Positions 1 to 11,718 are shown, counted from the stretch's first letter. The stretch: DNA of 62,000 nucleotides from Mesostigma viride (GCA_009746045.1 RPFO01000296.1:2515677-2577676), one strand, 5' to 3'. A program made the numbers and translations. Notes: generated by a model not told the origin, from the sequence alone.

Positions 1-1463
1 CTCTTCCCTCTCCCTCTCCCTCTCCCTCTCCCTCTCCTCTTCCCTCTCCTCCTCTCCCTCTCCTCTCCCATCTCCCTCCTTCCCTCTCCCTTCTCCCTCT
101 CCCTCTCCCTCTCCCTCTCTCTCCCTCTCCCTCTCCCTTCTCCTCTCCCTCTCCCTCTCCTCTCCCTTCCCTCGTCCTCTCCCTTCCCCCCTCTCCCTCT
201 CCCTCTCCCTCTCCCTCTCCCCTCTCCTCTCCCTCTCCCTCTCCTCTCCCTCTCCCTCTCCCTCTCCCCTCTCTCCTCTCCCTCTCCTCTCCCTTCCCTC
301 TTCCTTCCCTCTCCCCTCTCCTCTCCCTCTCCCTCTCTCCTCTCCCTTCCTCTCCCTCCCTCTCCCTCCCTCTCCTCTCTCCCTCTCCCCTCCTCTCCCT
401 CTCCCTCTCCCTCTCCCTTCTCCCTCCCCTCTCTCCCTCCCCTCTCCCTCTCCCTCTCCCTCTCCCTCTCCCTCCTCCCTCCTCCCTCTCCCTCTTCTCC
501 CTCTCCCTCCCCTCTCCCTCTCCCTCTCCCTCTCCCTCTCCCTCTCCCTCTCCCTCTCCCTCTCCCTCTCCCTCTCCCTCTCCCTCTCCCTCTCCCTCTC
601 CCTCTCCCTCTCCCTCTCCCTCTCCCTCTCCCTCTCCCCTCTCCCTCTCCCTCTCCCTCTCCCTCTCCCTCTCCTCTCCCTCTCTCCCTCTCCCTCTCCC
701 TCTCCCTCTCCCTCTCCCTCTCCTCTCCTCTCCCTCTCCCTCTCCCTCTCCCTCCCTCTCCCTCTCCCTCTCCCTCTCCCTCTCCCTCTCCCTCTCCCTC
801 TCCCTCTCCCTCTCCCTCTCCCTCTCCCTCTCCCTCTCCCTCTCCCTCTCCCCCTCTCCCTCTCCCTCTCCCTCCTCTCCCTCTCCCTCTCCCTCTCCCT
901 CTCCCTCTCCCTCTCCCTCTCCCTCTCCTCTCCCTCTCCCTCTCCCTCTCCCTCTCCCTCTCCCTCTCCCTCTCCCTCTCCCTCTCCCTCTCCCTCTCCC
1001 TCTCCCTCTCCCTCTCCCTCTCCCTCTCCCTCTCCCTCTCCCTCTCCCTCTCCCTCTCCCTCTCCCTCTCCCTCTCCCTCTCCCTCCCCTTTCCCTTTCC
1101 CTTTCCCTTTCCCTTTCCCTTTCCCTTTCCCTTTCCCTTTCCCTTTCCTTTCCCTTTCCCTTTCCCTTTCCCTTTCCCTTTCCCTTTCCCTTTCCCTTTC
1201 CCTTTCCCTTTCCTTTTCCCTTTCCCTTTCCCTTTCCCTTTCCCTTTCCCTTTCCCTTTCCCTTTCCCTTTCCCTTTCCTTTTGCCTTTCCCTTTCCATT
1301 TCTCTCACCCTCGCCCTCGCCCTCGCCCTCTTGCTTTTCCTGTCCTCTTCCTTAAAGCCTTGGCCCTATTGCCTTTAGGTTTCAAGTGCCCTTGCTCTCG
1401 CCCTCGCCCTCACTCTTGGTCTCTCGCCCTTTCCCTTTTTCAGTCCCTTTTCCCTTTTCCTGC
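1..1463. repeat. Polypyrimidine hexamer satellite
   Basis: An imperfect (CTCCCT)n tract runs to about 1086, then (CTTTCC)n to about 1300, then short (CTCGCC)n and mixed pyrimidine sequence up to the hAT element. Nearly every base on this strand is C or T. The tract runs off the left window edge, so its full length is unknown. I see no gene in it. Confidence 0.95.
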
Positions 1464-1618
1464 ATTCCCATCAGGGTTTTTATCAGTGGCGTTTTGCCGC
1501 CAAGTGTGGCGGTGTAGCACCAAACTTGGTGATTTGTGGCGGTGCCACACCCTGTGGCAAGGGGGTCAATGTGCCACAATTAATTTGGCGGTGCTGTTCT
1601 ACTTTCTCGTTTCCGTTC

Positions 1619-4600
1619 GCCACAGACAGTGTTTTTTTTAAGGTTTTCGCTACTAGTGGCGCTAGGCCACTTGTGGCGTTTCGAACTATGAAAACTTCAG
1701 TTTACTCGGCCAATGTGTGGCTTTAAGCCAATTAAAATTGGGCTTGGCACGGCCACGTGTGGCGGGCTGGCTTTTTGGTGCAGCAAATGACCCTGCCGGC
1801 AGTGGGGTCAGCGCGGCGCGGCGCCGTACTGGCTGTACACAAGGCGGGCGAGCGTCTCCGTCTCAGGCATCGGCGCCGGGCGCCGGGCCGCCGGCTGCCC
1901 GGCCTGCTGGCGGGCAGCCCCATTCTCATCATACTTCAATTGCACTTGTGTCTTCCTACTTAAATGAAAAGTATAAAAACCTATGAAGGTGTAGTGTTTA
2001 CTAACGCGTTAAATAATGAGACTAAGGATGCATTATAGTTACCTAATTAGTTTCAGTCTACTATGAAGTGAGGTTACTCAGTCAAAAGTCAACTGAAAGT
2101 TAGTCAGCTCATAAGCTTCAGTAAGCGGCCGTACTAAATTTATGAAATCACTACGTCACGCGAGAATAAATTCAAAAAAAAGCACTGTGTGCTTTGAACT
2201 TACTTAATTTGTTGTATTGGCGCAGTATTACTTCTCACGACCGACTTAGTAATGTTTGGCTTCCTAGTTTCCGTGATTCCGTCATGAACGAATAATAAGG
2301 ATTATGGCTCATTCGCAATTGCTCATTGGTGGCCTCATCATTTTATTTAAAGTTCATTAATAATTACGCCCCTCTAAAAGCGAAGCCATGACTAGCTTGC
2401 ACACTTGACTACATGCCGATGGCGGGGACAATGTAAGCAATTACGTTGTCGTCAGAAGGCCGGGCAACAAACTTGAAAACGCTAGCTGCCCAAAATTTGA
2501 GATTCCGCGGAAAGCACAGAAAATAAGAAAACTTAGTAGCTAGCAGCAAGGAATCATATAAGCAATTATGTATTTAAGTAAGAACACTGCCGGTTGCGCG
2601 GCGGCCCTTCTCCGCAGACCACACTGCATATGCCGCCTGGATCGGCATGTCTTCGTATGAAGAGCTGCATGCAAAGATGCGGACCGCCACGTTCAGATGG
2701 CGCTCGAGAAGGCGGTTGCGAATATCGCTCTTAATGAAATTCATGTGGCTGAACCTCCGCTCATTCTCCACGCTGGTAAGAGGGAGGAGCAGCATCAACT
2801 CTGCCAGCTGCAGATACGCCCCCACAAACTCGTGCATGAGCGGGTTGGTCAACAAAACCTTCCACAACGCCCTTGCGGACGTGTACTCCTGGCTGTTGCT
2901 CTTCATCATGAGCATAAAGGAGTCGAGCTGGTCATCCAGGAGGGACGGGGAAATCAGTGGGCCCACCTTCTTCCCATTCACCATGGTGACCCCCACAGCA
3001 AACTTGCGCTTGAGCACCTGAACTTGTTTCTGCACCTCGGCCACGTCGCGCTCCTTCTCAGTCCACCAGCCTGGCTGCAAAATGGACATCGCGGAGAGCA
3101 GACCGTTTGGTGGGAATCGGATATCGAAGTCGTCCAGCACCACCTTGGCCGCAGCGGTAGCCTGCTCCTGCGCAGCAATTACGCGGAGTCTGAACTCCTC
3201 CTCCGTGACACTTGCCACTGAAACGTAGCGAGCCCGAGAACCCGAGGCCTCGTGCACCGTTTGACATGTTACCGGGTGTTCCATTTCCTGGCAGTTGCGG
3301 AAAACCTCGCCGCGGTCGGTGAGAAAGGGTGACGTGTCGGCATCCAAGTCTATAAACCCCTTCCAGAGGGTCCCAGTGAACACCTTGGGCCCTTCCACAT
3401 ACTCATCACGGATTGTTGTCTTGCAGTCCTCGATCGCATGGGCAAGGGTGTCGAGCTGCAGGTCCTGCTGCTGGCACTGCTTGACCAAGAAATTCATGGC
3501 ATCCAGCATGCGCGCGAACACGACCACCCCGAGCTGGGTGTCAATGTCCAGCATGTTGGCTAGCAAGTCCTGTGCTGCTGCCATTTGCTCCACTTCCTTG
3601 TGTTGGTAGGTGGCCAAGCACATGGCGATCGCAGGATACTCAATGCGGAACGTGTTGAGGCACCCCTGCACGCTAAGCCAGCGTGTGTCGGACACGCGCT
3701 GCAGCTTCCGGCCACCCGTGCCCAGCATCCCCTGCCACATCTTCAGTTGCTCTGACTTCATGGCTGAGTGCGCCACCCAGTTGTGTGCTGACTTGAGGAT
3801 TGACTCCACCCGCGCAAACAAGGAGTTCCCCTTGAGCTCGTTCGCTATCAGGCTGAGCTTGTGCGGCGCGCAGTGCATGGGCACGAGGAAGGGTGCATTG
3901 CTCATCAAGAGCTTCTTCCCGACACCCTTCCGCTGCCCCATCATCACCGATGCCCCATCTGACCCGAAGCCAACCAGCTTCACCACGAGCTGATCGTCCG
4001 TGATTCCGAGCATGCCTCGCATTACTATGCACAGCTCGTTGTGCAGGGAGAGGGCGTCCACCGCAGTACCTTTTTTAGCGTGACAAACTCCTGCTGCTTT
4101 ATTCCATCCTCCACAAAAGCCACCTCCACCGACATGAATTCTACGTTATCATTGGCCTTGGACTCATCGACGGTGACCGCGACATACCTAGCCGCGGCGA
4201 CCCTTGCCTTAAGGTCAGCAAGCAACACGGCATCCAACGCCTCCGCCATCTCCCAACCTGAGCCGTCAGTCCAATGGTGGGAGGGGAGCGCGTCCCTCAT
4301 CTCCTCGTATTCGCAAAGGAGCGTTGGCAGCGACTCATAATCAGTCATAGGCTTACCCTTCGCCAGGGTGTACGCCATCGCCTTGAACTGCTTGAGCTTA
4401 AGTCGGTCGGACTTGCTCAGCTGACCAGGGGGGGGGCAAACTCGCCCATGACCGTCTGCCTCTGCCGGCTCTGCGTGCTCCTCTCCTCCCCTGAATACAC
4501 CCGCAGGCACTCGCTCTTCTCCTTCGCAATGGCGGCCACGTGAGAGTCAGCCACAACGTGTGTCTTGAAAGTGTCGATCTTGAAAACCTTGGTCCCCCTA

Positions 4601-5753
4601 CCCAGCCCGATGGTGACCTTGGCATCACGGCAAGGGCCGCAGTATGCTTCGTCCTTCTCTTCGTCATAGCGCAACCATGGGAAACGCAGCCCCCATTCGG
4701 GTTTCCACTTCCTATTGGCATCCGCGCCCTTCCAATCCCTCTTGGCAGGTGGCGCTACGAAAATGGAAAGCAGCACCAAGGAAATGAGGGGCGCATCACA
4801 TCCATTCGAAGGCACATCGGACCCCACTTCCCCGTCCATGACCTTAATGCTGACCTTGATGTAGTTCGCGTCTGCCCCTATCACCTCGGGATGTTCGGGC
4901 GCCCCCTCACTCTCTACCCGCCGAGCAGCAGCCCGCGTCTCCTTCGACCTAAGCCTTTTCGCCTCCTCGGGAGCGATCTCTACCGTCGCCTTGGTTTTCC
5001 CAACGACAATGGAGGCTCCATTCGGACCTGGAAAGATTGGTTTGCATCGCATTCCGGCTGGGAGGGCCAAAGGCTTCCGGCCAAGCCCGGTGCCATAAAA
5101 CACACTATTTCTTCTCTCTCCTCCCCTCACTACCTGCGGCGGCCCAGGTGGCCTAAACGGCCCAGCGTCTGCCATGGATTTTTCCTACTTGGTAAATTAA
5201 CAACAACGATTACTAGTGCCGAAAGTCGAAACACATTAGTCAATGCAGTATGGCTGGCGAGTGACTTAATACTGAGGCGCCAGGCCGCCACTCGCCAGCT
5301 GTTATATGAGCCAGCTGTCGTGAAAATGCAGTTAATGAAATGCACACAAGCTGCAGTCTGCACAGTGCACTCTCCGTGCTCTGGTCTCGGGCAGCGGGCC
5401 ACTTGCCACTTGGCACTTGGCCGCCGGCCGGGCTCTACGTACTGTACATGCACTATGCAGTCAGTCAGTCATAGTAGTACTCATAGTAGTAGTCTAGTAC
5501 TAGGGAGGCTTGTGGCGGAACGCCGACCGGAAGACCGGCTGACACCGCCAATTGTGGCGTAACCTGTACTAGAGTAAACTTCAGGCACGGCCACCCTGTG
5601 GCGAAACGAAACTACGAAGTAGAACAGCACGGCCAAATTGTGGCTTCTTGGGAGCCCTGTCAAAGTGGGTGGCAACGCCACATTTTGCCAAAAAAAGTGC
5701 CACACCGCCACATTTGGCGGTGTATCGCCACTAAAAAAAACACTGGCCACAGA
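1619..5753 (-). mobile_element. Inner hAT transposon carrying a transposase
   Basis: Both ends read CAGTGTTTTTTTTA inwards (1627 onward and the complement ending at 5745), a perfect 14-bp terminal inverted repeat. Perfect 8-bp duplications GCCACAGA lie at 1619-1626 and 5746-5753. The body is 4119 bp. Subterminal DNA on both sides (about 1660-1780 and 5500-5740) has many GTGGCG/GCCAC words that could be transposase binding sites, an inference from other hAT elements. The transposase lies on the minus strand between these regions. The perfect duplication suggests a younger insertion than the outer element. Confidence 0.9.
2574..5175 (-). CDS. hAT-superfamily transposase, frame broken at two homopolymers
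   Basis: Cut-and-paste transposase of the surrounding hAT element, acting on its terminal repeats in the nucleus. Translation from 5175 gives a basic N-terminus, then a zinc-finger-like C179-x2-C182-x23-H206-x5-H212 unit preceded by WGLRFPWLRY, as in BED/TTF-type fingers. The frame changes at a run of nine C (plus 4428-4436) into a segment holding VTVDES, the likely first catalytic Asp. It changes again at six A (plus 4070-4075) into a 495-aa frame with GFGSDGAS (second Asp) and, near the C-terminus, TSVENERRFSH plus the dimerisation region (catalytic Glu within ENERRFS). All expected parts are present in order and nothing else is disrupted. Both breaks lie in homopolymers, so base-calling error is as likely as pseudogenisation. 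Family assignment is firm; activity is unknown. Confidence 0.85.
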
Positions 5754-6159
5754 GTGGCCGTGCATATTAGCCGACCCTACTACAGCGGACGCCTCCTAGG
5801 CGATTGGCTGTGTCAGAACACTCCTCTGCCACCCCACAGACCACCCTAGTAAGTACGCATGTGGCGCTGAAGGCCACTCTCCAGTGAGATGTGGGCACTG
5901 AGCAAGGGCCGCATTAAGCTCACTCGCTATAATATTAGCGCCGTGCCGTTCTACTTAAAGTTTCGGCGCCCGGGAATCACTTCGCTGCACCAAGGAGGGT
6001 TAGACGAAAGCCCCTTGGGTGACCCGCCACGCGTGGCCGTGCCGGGCACAAGTTTTATTGGCTAAAAGCCACGCGGTGGCCGAGTCAATCGCTGTTCCGG
6101 AAGTTCAAATGCCACACGTGGCCGAGTGCAAAAACCTTAAAGGAAACCCTGATTCCCGT

Positions 6160-6890
6160 TGCCTTGATCTGGCAGCTGCCACCACCTTGGCTGGCCCATG
6201 CCTACATGTAGTTGCCCTAGCCCTCGCCCGCGCTCACCCTGGACTAGTCACCCTGCTGAAGCTTCAGTGATGCATCATGCAGCCCTGGTCTGGCCCCAGC
6301 CCTTTTCTGGTACATATTAGTTACACTATTATACTAATAATATATCCCTGGTGGGCCTTGGCCAGTTCGCCTTCCCTTTGGCCTTGCCCCTGGCCAGTCA
6401 TCTGGCCCTGGTACATGGGGCCCCGGCGCAGCGTCTGCTGCACCAGCTACCTTTTCTCTCTAGGCTGACATCCGTCTCATGTCACCATCCAGCTTGCCCC
6501 CATCTCTGCCCTATTCCGTGCAATTTCTATTTCCCTCACTATCGCTACTCTTATCCCTGCTCCTATCCTAGGGTTGAATATACTTCCCTGCCCTTTCCTT
6601 TCCCTTGCCCTCATGCAGTTGGCATTTCCCTCTGACCTCTCCCTATCCCCTGGCCGGCTTACCCTGCTTGATCTGCCCTCCAAGCCTATGTGCATGCGCC
6701 AACATGTCCCTCCGGTACCCCACCGACATATAATTCAGTCTCCCAGCTTGCCCCCGCCCCTTGCCCTAGCCATGCCCTAGTAGCAGTGAAATCAAGGGGT
6801 TACTGTAGTAGTAGCATGCAGTGCGCCTAACGTCATCATATACCTTGCTTGTTAGCCAACAGAGGGAACTTTAGTAATTTCGTTCGAAAC
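6160..6890. other. No gene seen
   Basis: C/T-rich low-complexity sequence with scattered CCCTCGCCC and CCTTTCC words. Open frames here are short, show no recognisable motif and have no splice context I would trust. If the minus-strand frame at 6891-7604 is spliced, later exons should lie here, but I could not identify one. Confidence 0.5.
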
Positions 6891-7604
6891 TCAACCTGCA
6901 TGCAAGTGCACAGAATCACAGACCTTTGAATCCATGTTCGAAGCTGCGTGCGAGGACGTTGCGGCCGCCAAGCCATCCGCGTCGCTGTCCGTGTTGTTCT
7001 CCCTCAATGGCCGTGAGCTGGATGCAAGGTGCCCCGTGAAGCTATGATGCAGATCTTTCGTCGGCGTCGCTAGCTTCTTTTCAATTCTGTGGTCCACGTA
7101 AAGGCTTTCACCGTCGTTTTTTGCTGGCGACGTCGGCGTGGCTGGCACTACACCTTCGGAATACAAACGTATATCTGCGCCAGCTACAGCATTTTCACTC
7201 GCGGCCGTGGTTGGGCCTGAAAATGCCTGTTTTCCCGCCGCACTCTTGAAATTTTGTTCAGAAGCCCAAATTGGATTGCTAATTGACTTGATTGCATGGT
7301 CATGGCTGGAGATGGAATTAGCCACAGTCTGGGTCGCGATGACACGGCCTTCTGGTACCCCAATATCGGTTGCGCCACTAGTACCGGCAGCAACGCTATC
7401 CCGGGTATCATCCACGAATAAATTGAGTGACACAAGAGCATCGCCACCATGGAACGCTGCTGAGGTTGATTGGATAATGCCGACCTTAAACACAGTCAAA
7501 AGGAACAGAAGCAACAGCGAGACCACCAGGCAGCTCCAATAACAGCCGCGTGTGGCGTGTGACTGTCTTGACTGGTCTAGCACTTTTTTCCACCAGGTCA
7601 CCAT
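6891..7604 (-). CDS. Possible type II membrane protein, single open exon (237 aa)
   Basis: An open frame from ATG at 7604 with a short basic N-terminus, one strongly hydrophobic segment at residues 22-43 (WSCLVVSLLLLFLLTVFKVGI) and a long polar Ser/Ala/Thr-rich tail. This signal-anchor plus stem layout is typical of Golgi type II proteins such as glycosyltransferases, but no catalytic domain is present. An AAG/GTCTGT sequence near the end could be a splice donor, so this may be only a first exon. It lies in single-copy DNA and has ordinary composition. I do not recognise a family, and a chance open frame cannot be excluded. Confidence 0.4.
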   Translation of the reverse strand: MVTWWKKVLDQSRQSHATRGCYWSCLVVSLLLLFLLTVFKVGIIQSTSAAFHGGDALVSLNLFVDDTRDSVAAGTSGATDIGVPEGRVIATQTVANSISSHDHAIKSISNPIWASEQNFKSAAGKQAFSGPTTAASENAVAGADIRLYSEGVVPATPTSPAKNDGESLYVDHRIEKKLATPTKDLHHSFTGHLASSSRPLRENNTDSDADGLAAATSSHAASNMDSKVCDSVHLHAG

Positions 7605-8441
7605 TGCAGTCCACGTGTCCGCAAGAATCAGGCATTGGCATCAACGCAGCGTTTGCCGAATTCCCGACTCCACCATACACCAGGGAGCTACGACAGGCTG
7701 CGTGTGACAATAATGGCAGCTATGGGGGAACACTCAAAACGTGCAGGGGTCCTGGATCAAGGCAATTTATGCCCTTCATGCATGCTTCATGCCCTAATAT
7801 TGCCCTGTGTGAGTGGTGGACGCGGGAAGTCATTTAATTCGCACGCCGGTTACCCGTCACCCGACGGCCGATAGCGCGCAGCGAAGCGCTTCTACTGGCA
7901 ACGTGATATGCCCCGCTTCCCGCCAAAACCGCTCTCTGGCGGAGCGCGACGTACTAAGTACCGTACTGGTACAGTACGGTATTGTAGATGTAACAGTCGG
8001 AAAAGTGGGAAAAGTGAAAACAACAAAATTTTCACCGAGACCTGCCAAGACCTGGCCAAGGTGGGCCAAGACCAATATTTCTCAACAGCTCTCAAGTTGG
8101 ATCAGAACGAATGATGGTTCCCCTTCCTCGGGGCCGGGGGGCGGGGCTGGCGATGGTAAGTAAGATTGGGTGGAAATCTGAGTCAACATAACCACTGTAA
8201 TTTAATTCGGTAGGTGTGGATGCCATTCTTTTCTGGTGACCCCTGTGCGCCTAGCTACGGGGAGGGAAACGGGCTGAACTTCATTTTCTGCTGCGCCTTG
8301 ACGGCATATGCTTTATCCCGCTGGACTGGCTGGCCACTGGTATAATAGAGAGCGGCGAGGTGTGCAATCTGCTTAGTACCCGTGTTTTTCTTGCTGCTCG
8401 CGGAGCAAATAGTTTAATGCTGGAGCATTCCCCAAGAAGTG
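7605..8441. other. Intergenic, nothing firmly identified
   Basis: Single-copy sequence with mixed composition. A consensus-like donor GGTAAGTAAG at about 8156-8165 follows a short open stretch, but no partner acceptor or protein motif supports an exon. Confidence 0.4.
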
Positions 8442-8957
8442 GAGACTGGCGAGCTTAGAATCCTGTAAAATTGGTCATTCATTGATTAGGTAGAAGCCTG
8501 CAAAACCTATTTTGCGTGCCTTGACAAAGCCACCGACCACTATCAAGCCCTGTATACAATGCGGGACAAGTGTGTCTAAGCTGTGTGGACAATTTGGGAC
8601 AGATGCCATGCACTCAGTGGCTTGGACCGTGTTCAATCCTCGAGAATCCGTGCGTACTCCGGAGAATCCTGTAGCAATAGCTTGATGCCCACGGGCACCA
8701 GGCAAATATCTATCCCGAAAGTCGCGACCGTTCATGCAGGCTCTGGGCGGAGGTCGGCAAGCATGTCGCAAGTGAAGTAACGGGCCAATCGGGCCATACC
8801 ATATTCAATGCGCGACTGCCAATGGTGCGTCAAGCCGCGCGAACTAGGAGTTGTATGCGTCTGTGGAGCCCTCTACTAGTGCAACCGCAAACGCAAGGTA
8901 CGTCGCCTTTTCGCCCGTTGGCAAGCCACGGAGCAGGCGCGTATTCTTTCCGCTGAC

Positions 8958-9076
8958 ACCTGCTCTTAGCATGGCTTATGTTATGAGCATACCTGCTCTT
9001 AGCATGGCTTATGTTATGAGCATACCTGCTCTTAGCATGCCTTATGTTATGAGCATACCTGCTCTTAGCATGCCTT
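8958..9076. repeat. 33-bp minisatellite, 3.6 units
   Basis: Three full 33-bp units (8958, 8991 and 9024) plus a partial fourth, each beginning ACCTGCTCTTAGCATG. Units 1-2 and units 3-4 differ at one G/C position. The corresponding place in copy B (about 42775) has a single unit, so the array arose or shrank after duplication. Because 33 is a multiple of 3 the array stays in frame, but no gene is evident. Confidence 0.9.
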
Positions 9077-9571
9077 GTTCCTTACAAATGTGGTGCTTTG
9101 TTTTCGCCTTGTCCTTCATCATTGGGTTTCAAGATGATTCTATCGTCTGCTTCTACCAGCATGTGCGGATATTTCTTGAGTGAACGAGCGGGGAAACAGG
9201 TTGGCTGATCGCTATCTGCACATCACTATATGGCCTAAAGGATCAGATTGCTTCTTCCTGGGATTTTCAAGAGAAGATGCTCGTACTTGACCACAGCACT
9301 CCATGCATCCAATCAAAACCAACGCCTTGCGCCTCATGGTCACGTCATCTAGTGCCTTCTCAGGAACTCAACTGACAAGTGTATCATCGACATGACTGCG
9401 CCAGGATGGCGTCCCAGACGGCCAGGGCCTCCCTGGACCCTGCGCTATCCCGATGTCTCGCATTTGAGGGGGGTTTTACCGGCCAGGTATGCCAATGCTT
9501 GCTTTTTACAGGTACACGCCTGCTTCAGAATAAAAGCATCCGCCGCATGGCTGGGAGGAGCCCTAGCAAGA

Positions 9572-9857
9572 GTTCTTGGTCTGTTCTTGGTCGGCTCTTG
9601 GTCGGCTCTTGGTCGGCTCTTGGTCGGTTCTTGGTCGGTTCTTGGTCGGTTCTTGGTCAGTTGTTGGTCGGTTCTTGGTCGGTTCTTGGTCGGTTCTTGG
9701 TCGGTTCTTGGTCGGTTCGTGGTCGGCTCTTGGTCGGCTCTTGGTCGGTCCTTGGTCGGTTCTTGGTCGGTTCTTGGTCGGCTCTTGGTCGGTTTTTGGT
9801 CGGCTCTTGGTCGGCTCTTGGTCGGTCCTTGGTCGGCTCTTGGTCGGTTCTTGGACT
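9572..9857. repeat. 11-bp tandem array, about 26 units (copy A)
   Basis: Tandem GGTCGGTTCTT units with T/C variants (GGTTCTTGGTC and GGCTCTTGGTC). The flanks are the same as those of the 3.5-kb array in copy B. All reading frames on both strands are open because the unit has no stop and its length is not a multiple of 3, so the frames through it are not genes. Confidence 0.95.
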
Positions 9858-10904
9858 GTCCCTGGGGTGCCACGCGGATGTGCTGGTGCTCGGTGGGTTG
9901 CCAGCTGTCGCCTGGCGCCCCCAGCAATCAGCGAGTACACTTCTTGCCAGGACTCTAAAGGTTTTAGGTGGGGGTCTGGTGAGGTATCGTGGTCGCTGTG
10001 GGTGATTGGAGCGTCTAGGTGGTTGATATACCGGTTGGGTGCGGACAGCAGCTGGCCTTGGCATGAAGGATGCAAAAGGGCCGGTGGAAATGCTTTAGAT
10101 CCTGGGGGTTCAAGTCCTGTCTTGCGGCGGCCAAGGGGGTCGACTTTACAGGTCAGTCAACGAACATCCCGTCCATGACGCACGAAATCGGGGGGGCATG
10201 ATGGTGCAGCGGTGGTTTGCCTGCGTGCGGCATCGCGGCTCGTGGGTTGCTGGCGTGCAGCCGATGCACAGTTATGGGGGGAGCGGTGGCCAAGGGGGGA
10301 GCGGTGGCCAAGGTGACAGGGCTACGGGCCAGTGCTTGGACCGAGATGTTGGAGGCACCGCCGGCGTGGATCAAGTGCGTCGGGCCCAAGGGAAGGAAGG
10401 GATAGAGGCGGAAAGCATGAGCTACCATCATGCCCTGTGAGGCGGAACAGGGAACGAAAATAGTGTTAGTTTGGGATGGCATCTGCCGCGATCGCCGGTT
10501 GTCTGGTGTGATGATTTGTGTGCGCCATGGCCATGGTAGAGACACCACAACTATTCGTCCTCCTTCCCCCGTCCATCCCCTTGTCTCACTCCCACCTTGC
10601 CCCCCCCCAAACCAGGCCCGGACGAGGAGTACCGCAACTTGGCGCCGTTCAAAGCATTAGCAGCGCTGCTGCTGGCCAGTGACCCACCTGCACCAGCACA
10701 TCATTGGGCCGGCCGTGCCCGCCGCGCTCGAGGTAGATATTCTACTATACTACGCTAGTATAATCGCAGGGATGATCCCATACCCTTGGTTCCGAAGCTG
10801 GTCACATGACAGGTACAGTACTTTGGATTTGTGTGCCCGCCCCGAGGTAATGTTAATGTACCATGGATGAGGCAGTTGTTTTCGTTGTGAGCTCTGGGGA
10901 GCCT
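9858..10904. other. Spacer between arrays, no gene supported
   Basis: About 1 kb conserved in copy B (46852-47893). It holds two adjacent GGGGGGAGCGGTGGCCAAG repeats near 10276-10310 and a GGTTCAAGTCC word at 10107-10117. Open frames are short and also present in copy B, but none shows a recognisable domain. Confidence 0.5.
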
Positions 10905-11718
10905 GCTCACTGCAGCAATAATGCGGTCACTGTACAGCAATAATGCGGTCACTGTACAGCAATAATGCGGTCACTGTACAGCAATAATGCGGTCACTGTA
11001 CAACAATCAAGCAGTCACTGTGCAACAATACTGCGGTCGCTGTACACTGCATCAATCATGCATTCCCGGTACAACAGTTATGCGGTCTCTGTGCAATAAC
11101 ACGGTCACTGTACAGCAATAACACGGTCACTGTACAGCAATGATGCGGTCACTGTACAGCAATCATGCGGTCACTGCGCAGCAATCATGCGGTCACTGTA
11201 CAACAATCATGCCGTCACTGTGCAGCAAGAATGCGGTCACTGTACAGCAATCATGTGGTCACTGTGCAGCAATCATGCGGTCACTGTGCAACAATAATGC
11301 GGTCACTGTACACTGCATCAATCATGCTTTCCCGCTACAACAGTTATGCGGTCTCTGTGCAATAACACGGTCACTGTACAGCAATAACACGGTCACTGTA
11401 CAGCAATGATGCGGTCACTGTACAGCAATCATGCGGTCACTGCGCAGCAATCATGCGGTCACTGTACAACAATCATGCCGTCACTGTGCAGCAAGAATGC
11501 GGTCACTGTACAGCAATCATGTGGTCACTGTGCAGCAATCATGCGGTCACTGTGCAACAATAATGCGGTCACTGTACACTGCATCAATCATGCTTTCCCG
11601 CTACAACAGTTATGCGGTCGCTGTGCAATAACATGGTCACTGTACAGCAATCGCATGGTCACTGTACAGCAATAACACGGTCACTGTACAGCAATGATGC
11701 GGTCACTGTACAACAGTC
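10905..11718. repeat. 22-bp tandem array with 266-bp higher-order repeat (copy A)
   Basis: Units contain AATGCGGTCACTGTACAGC with variants (CAACAATCA, GTGCAGC, CATGTGG). Two consecutive blocks starting near 11140 and 11406 have the same internal variant order, giving a higher-order period of 266 bp. The copy B array (47894-48402) has one such block. There are no spacers, so this is not CRISPR-like. Confidence 0.93.

Larger units (their letters stand above)
1464..6159. mobile_element. Outer non-autonomous hAT element, interrupted by a second hAT
   Basis: The left end starts CAGGGTTT at 1472 and the right end closes with the inverse, AAACCCTG, at 6151. The flanking 8-mers are ATTCCCAT (1464-1471) and ATTCCCGT (6152-6159), which match at 7 of 8 positions as expected for an aged hAT target duplication. 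Without the inner transposon the element is about 553 bp (1472-1626 plus 5754-6151), non-coding, and rich in GTGGCG and GCCAC words near both ends. Similar words occur in the inner element and in the intronic element at 33769-34415, so all three belong to one related hAT group. Confidence 0.75.

Noticed and set aside
7813-8165. Possible plus-strand exon ending in GGTAAGTAAG
   Set aside because: Good donor only; no acceptor, partner exon or protein motif.
10107-10117. GGTTCAAGTCC, a tRNA or SINE B-box look-alike (also at 47098-47108)
   Set aside because: No A box at the proper distance and no cloverleaf could be drawn.
10905-11718. CRISPR-like array
   Set aside because: Repeats are directly adjacent with no unique spacers, and the setting is a eukaryotic segmental duplication.
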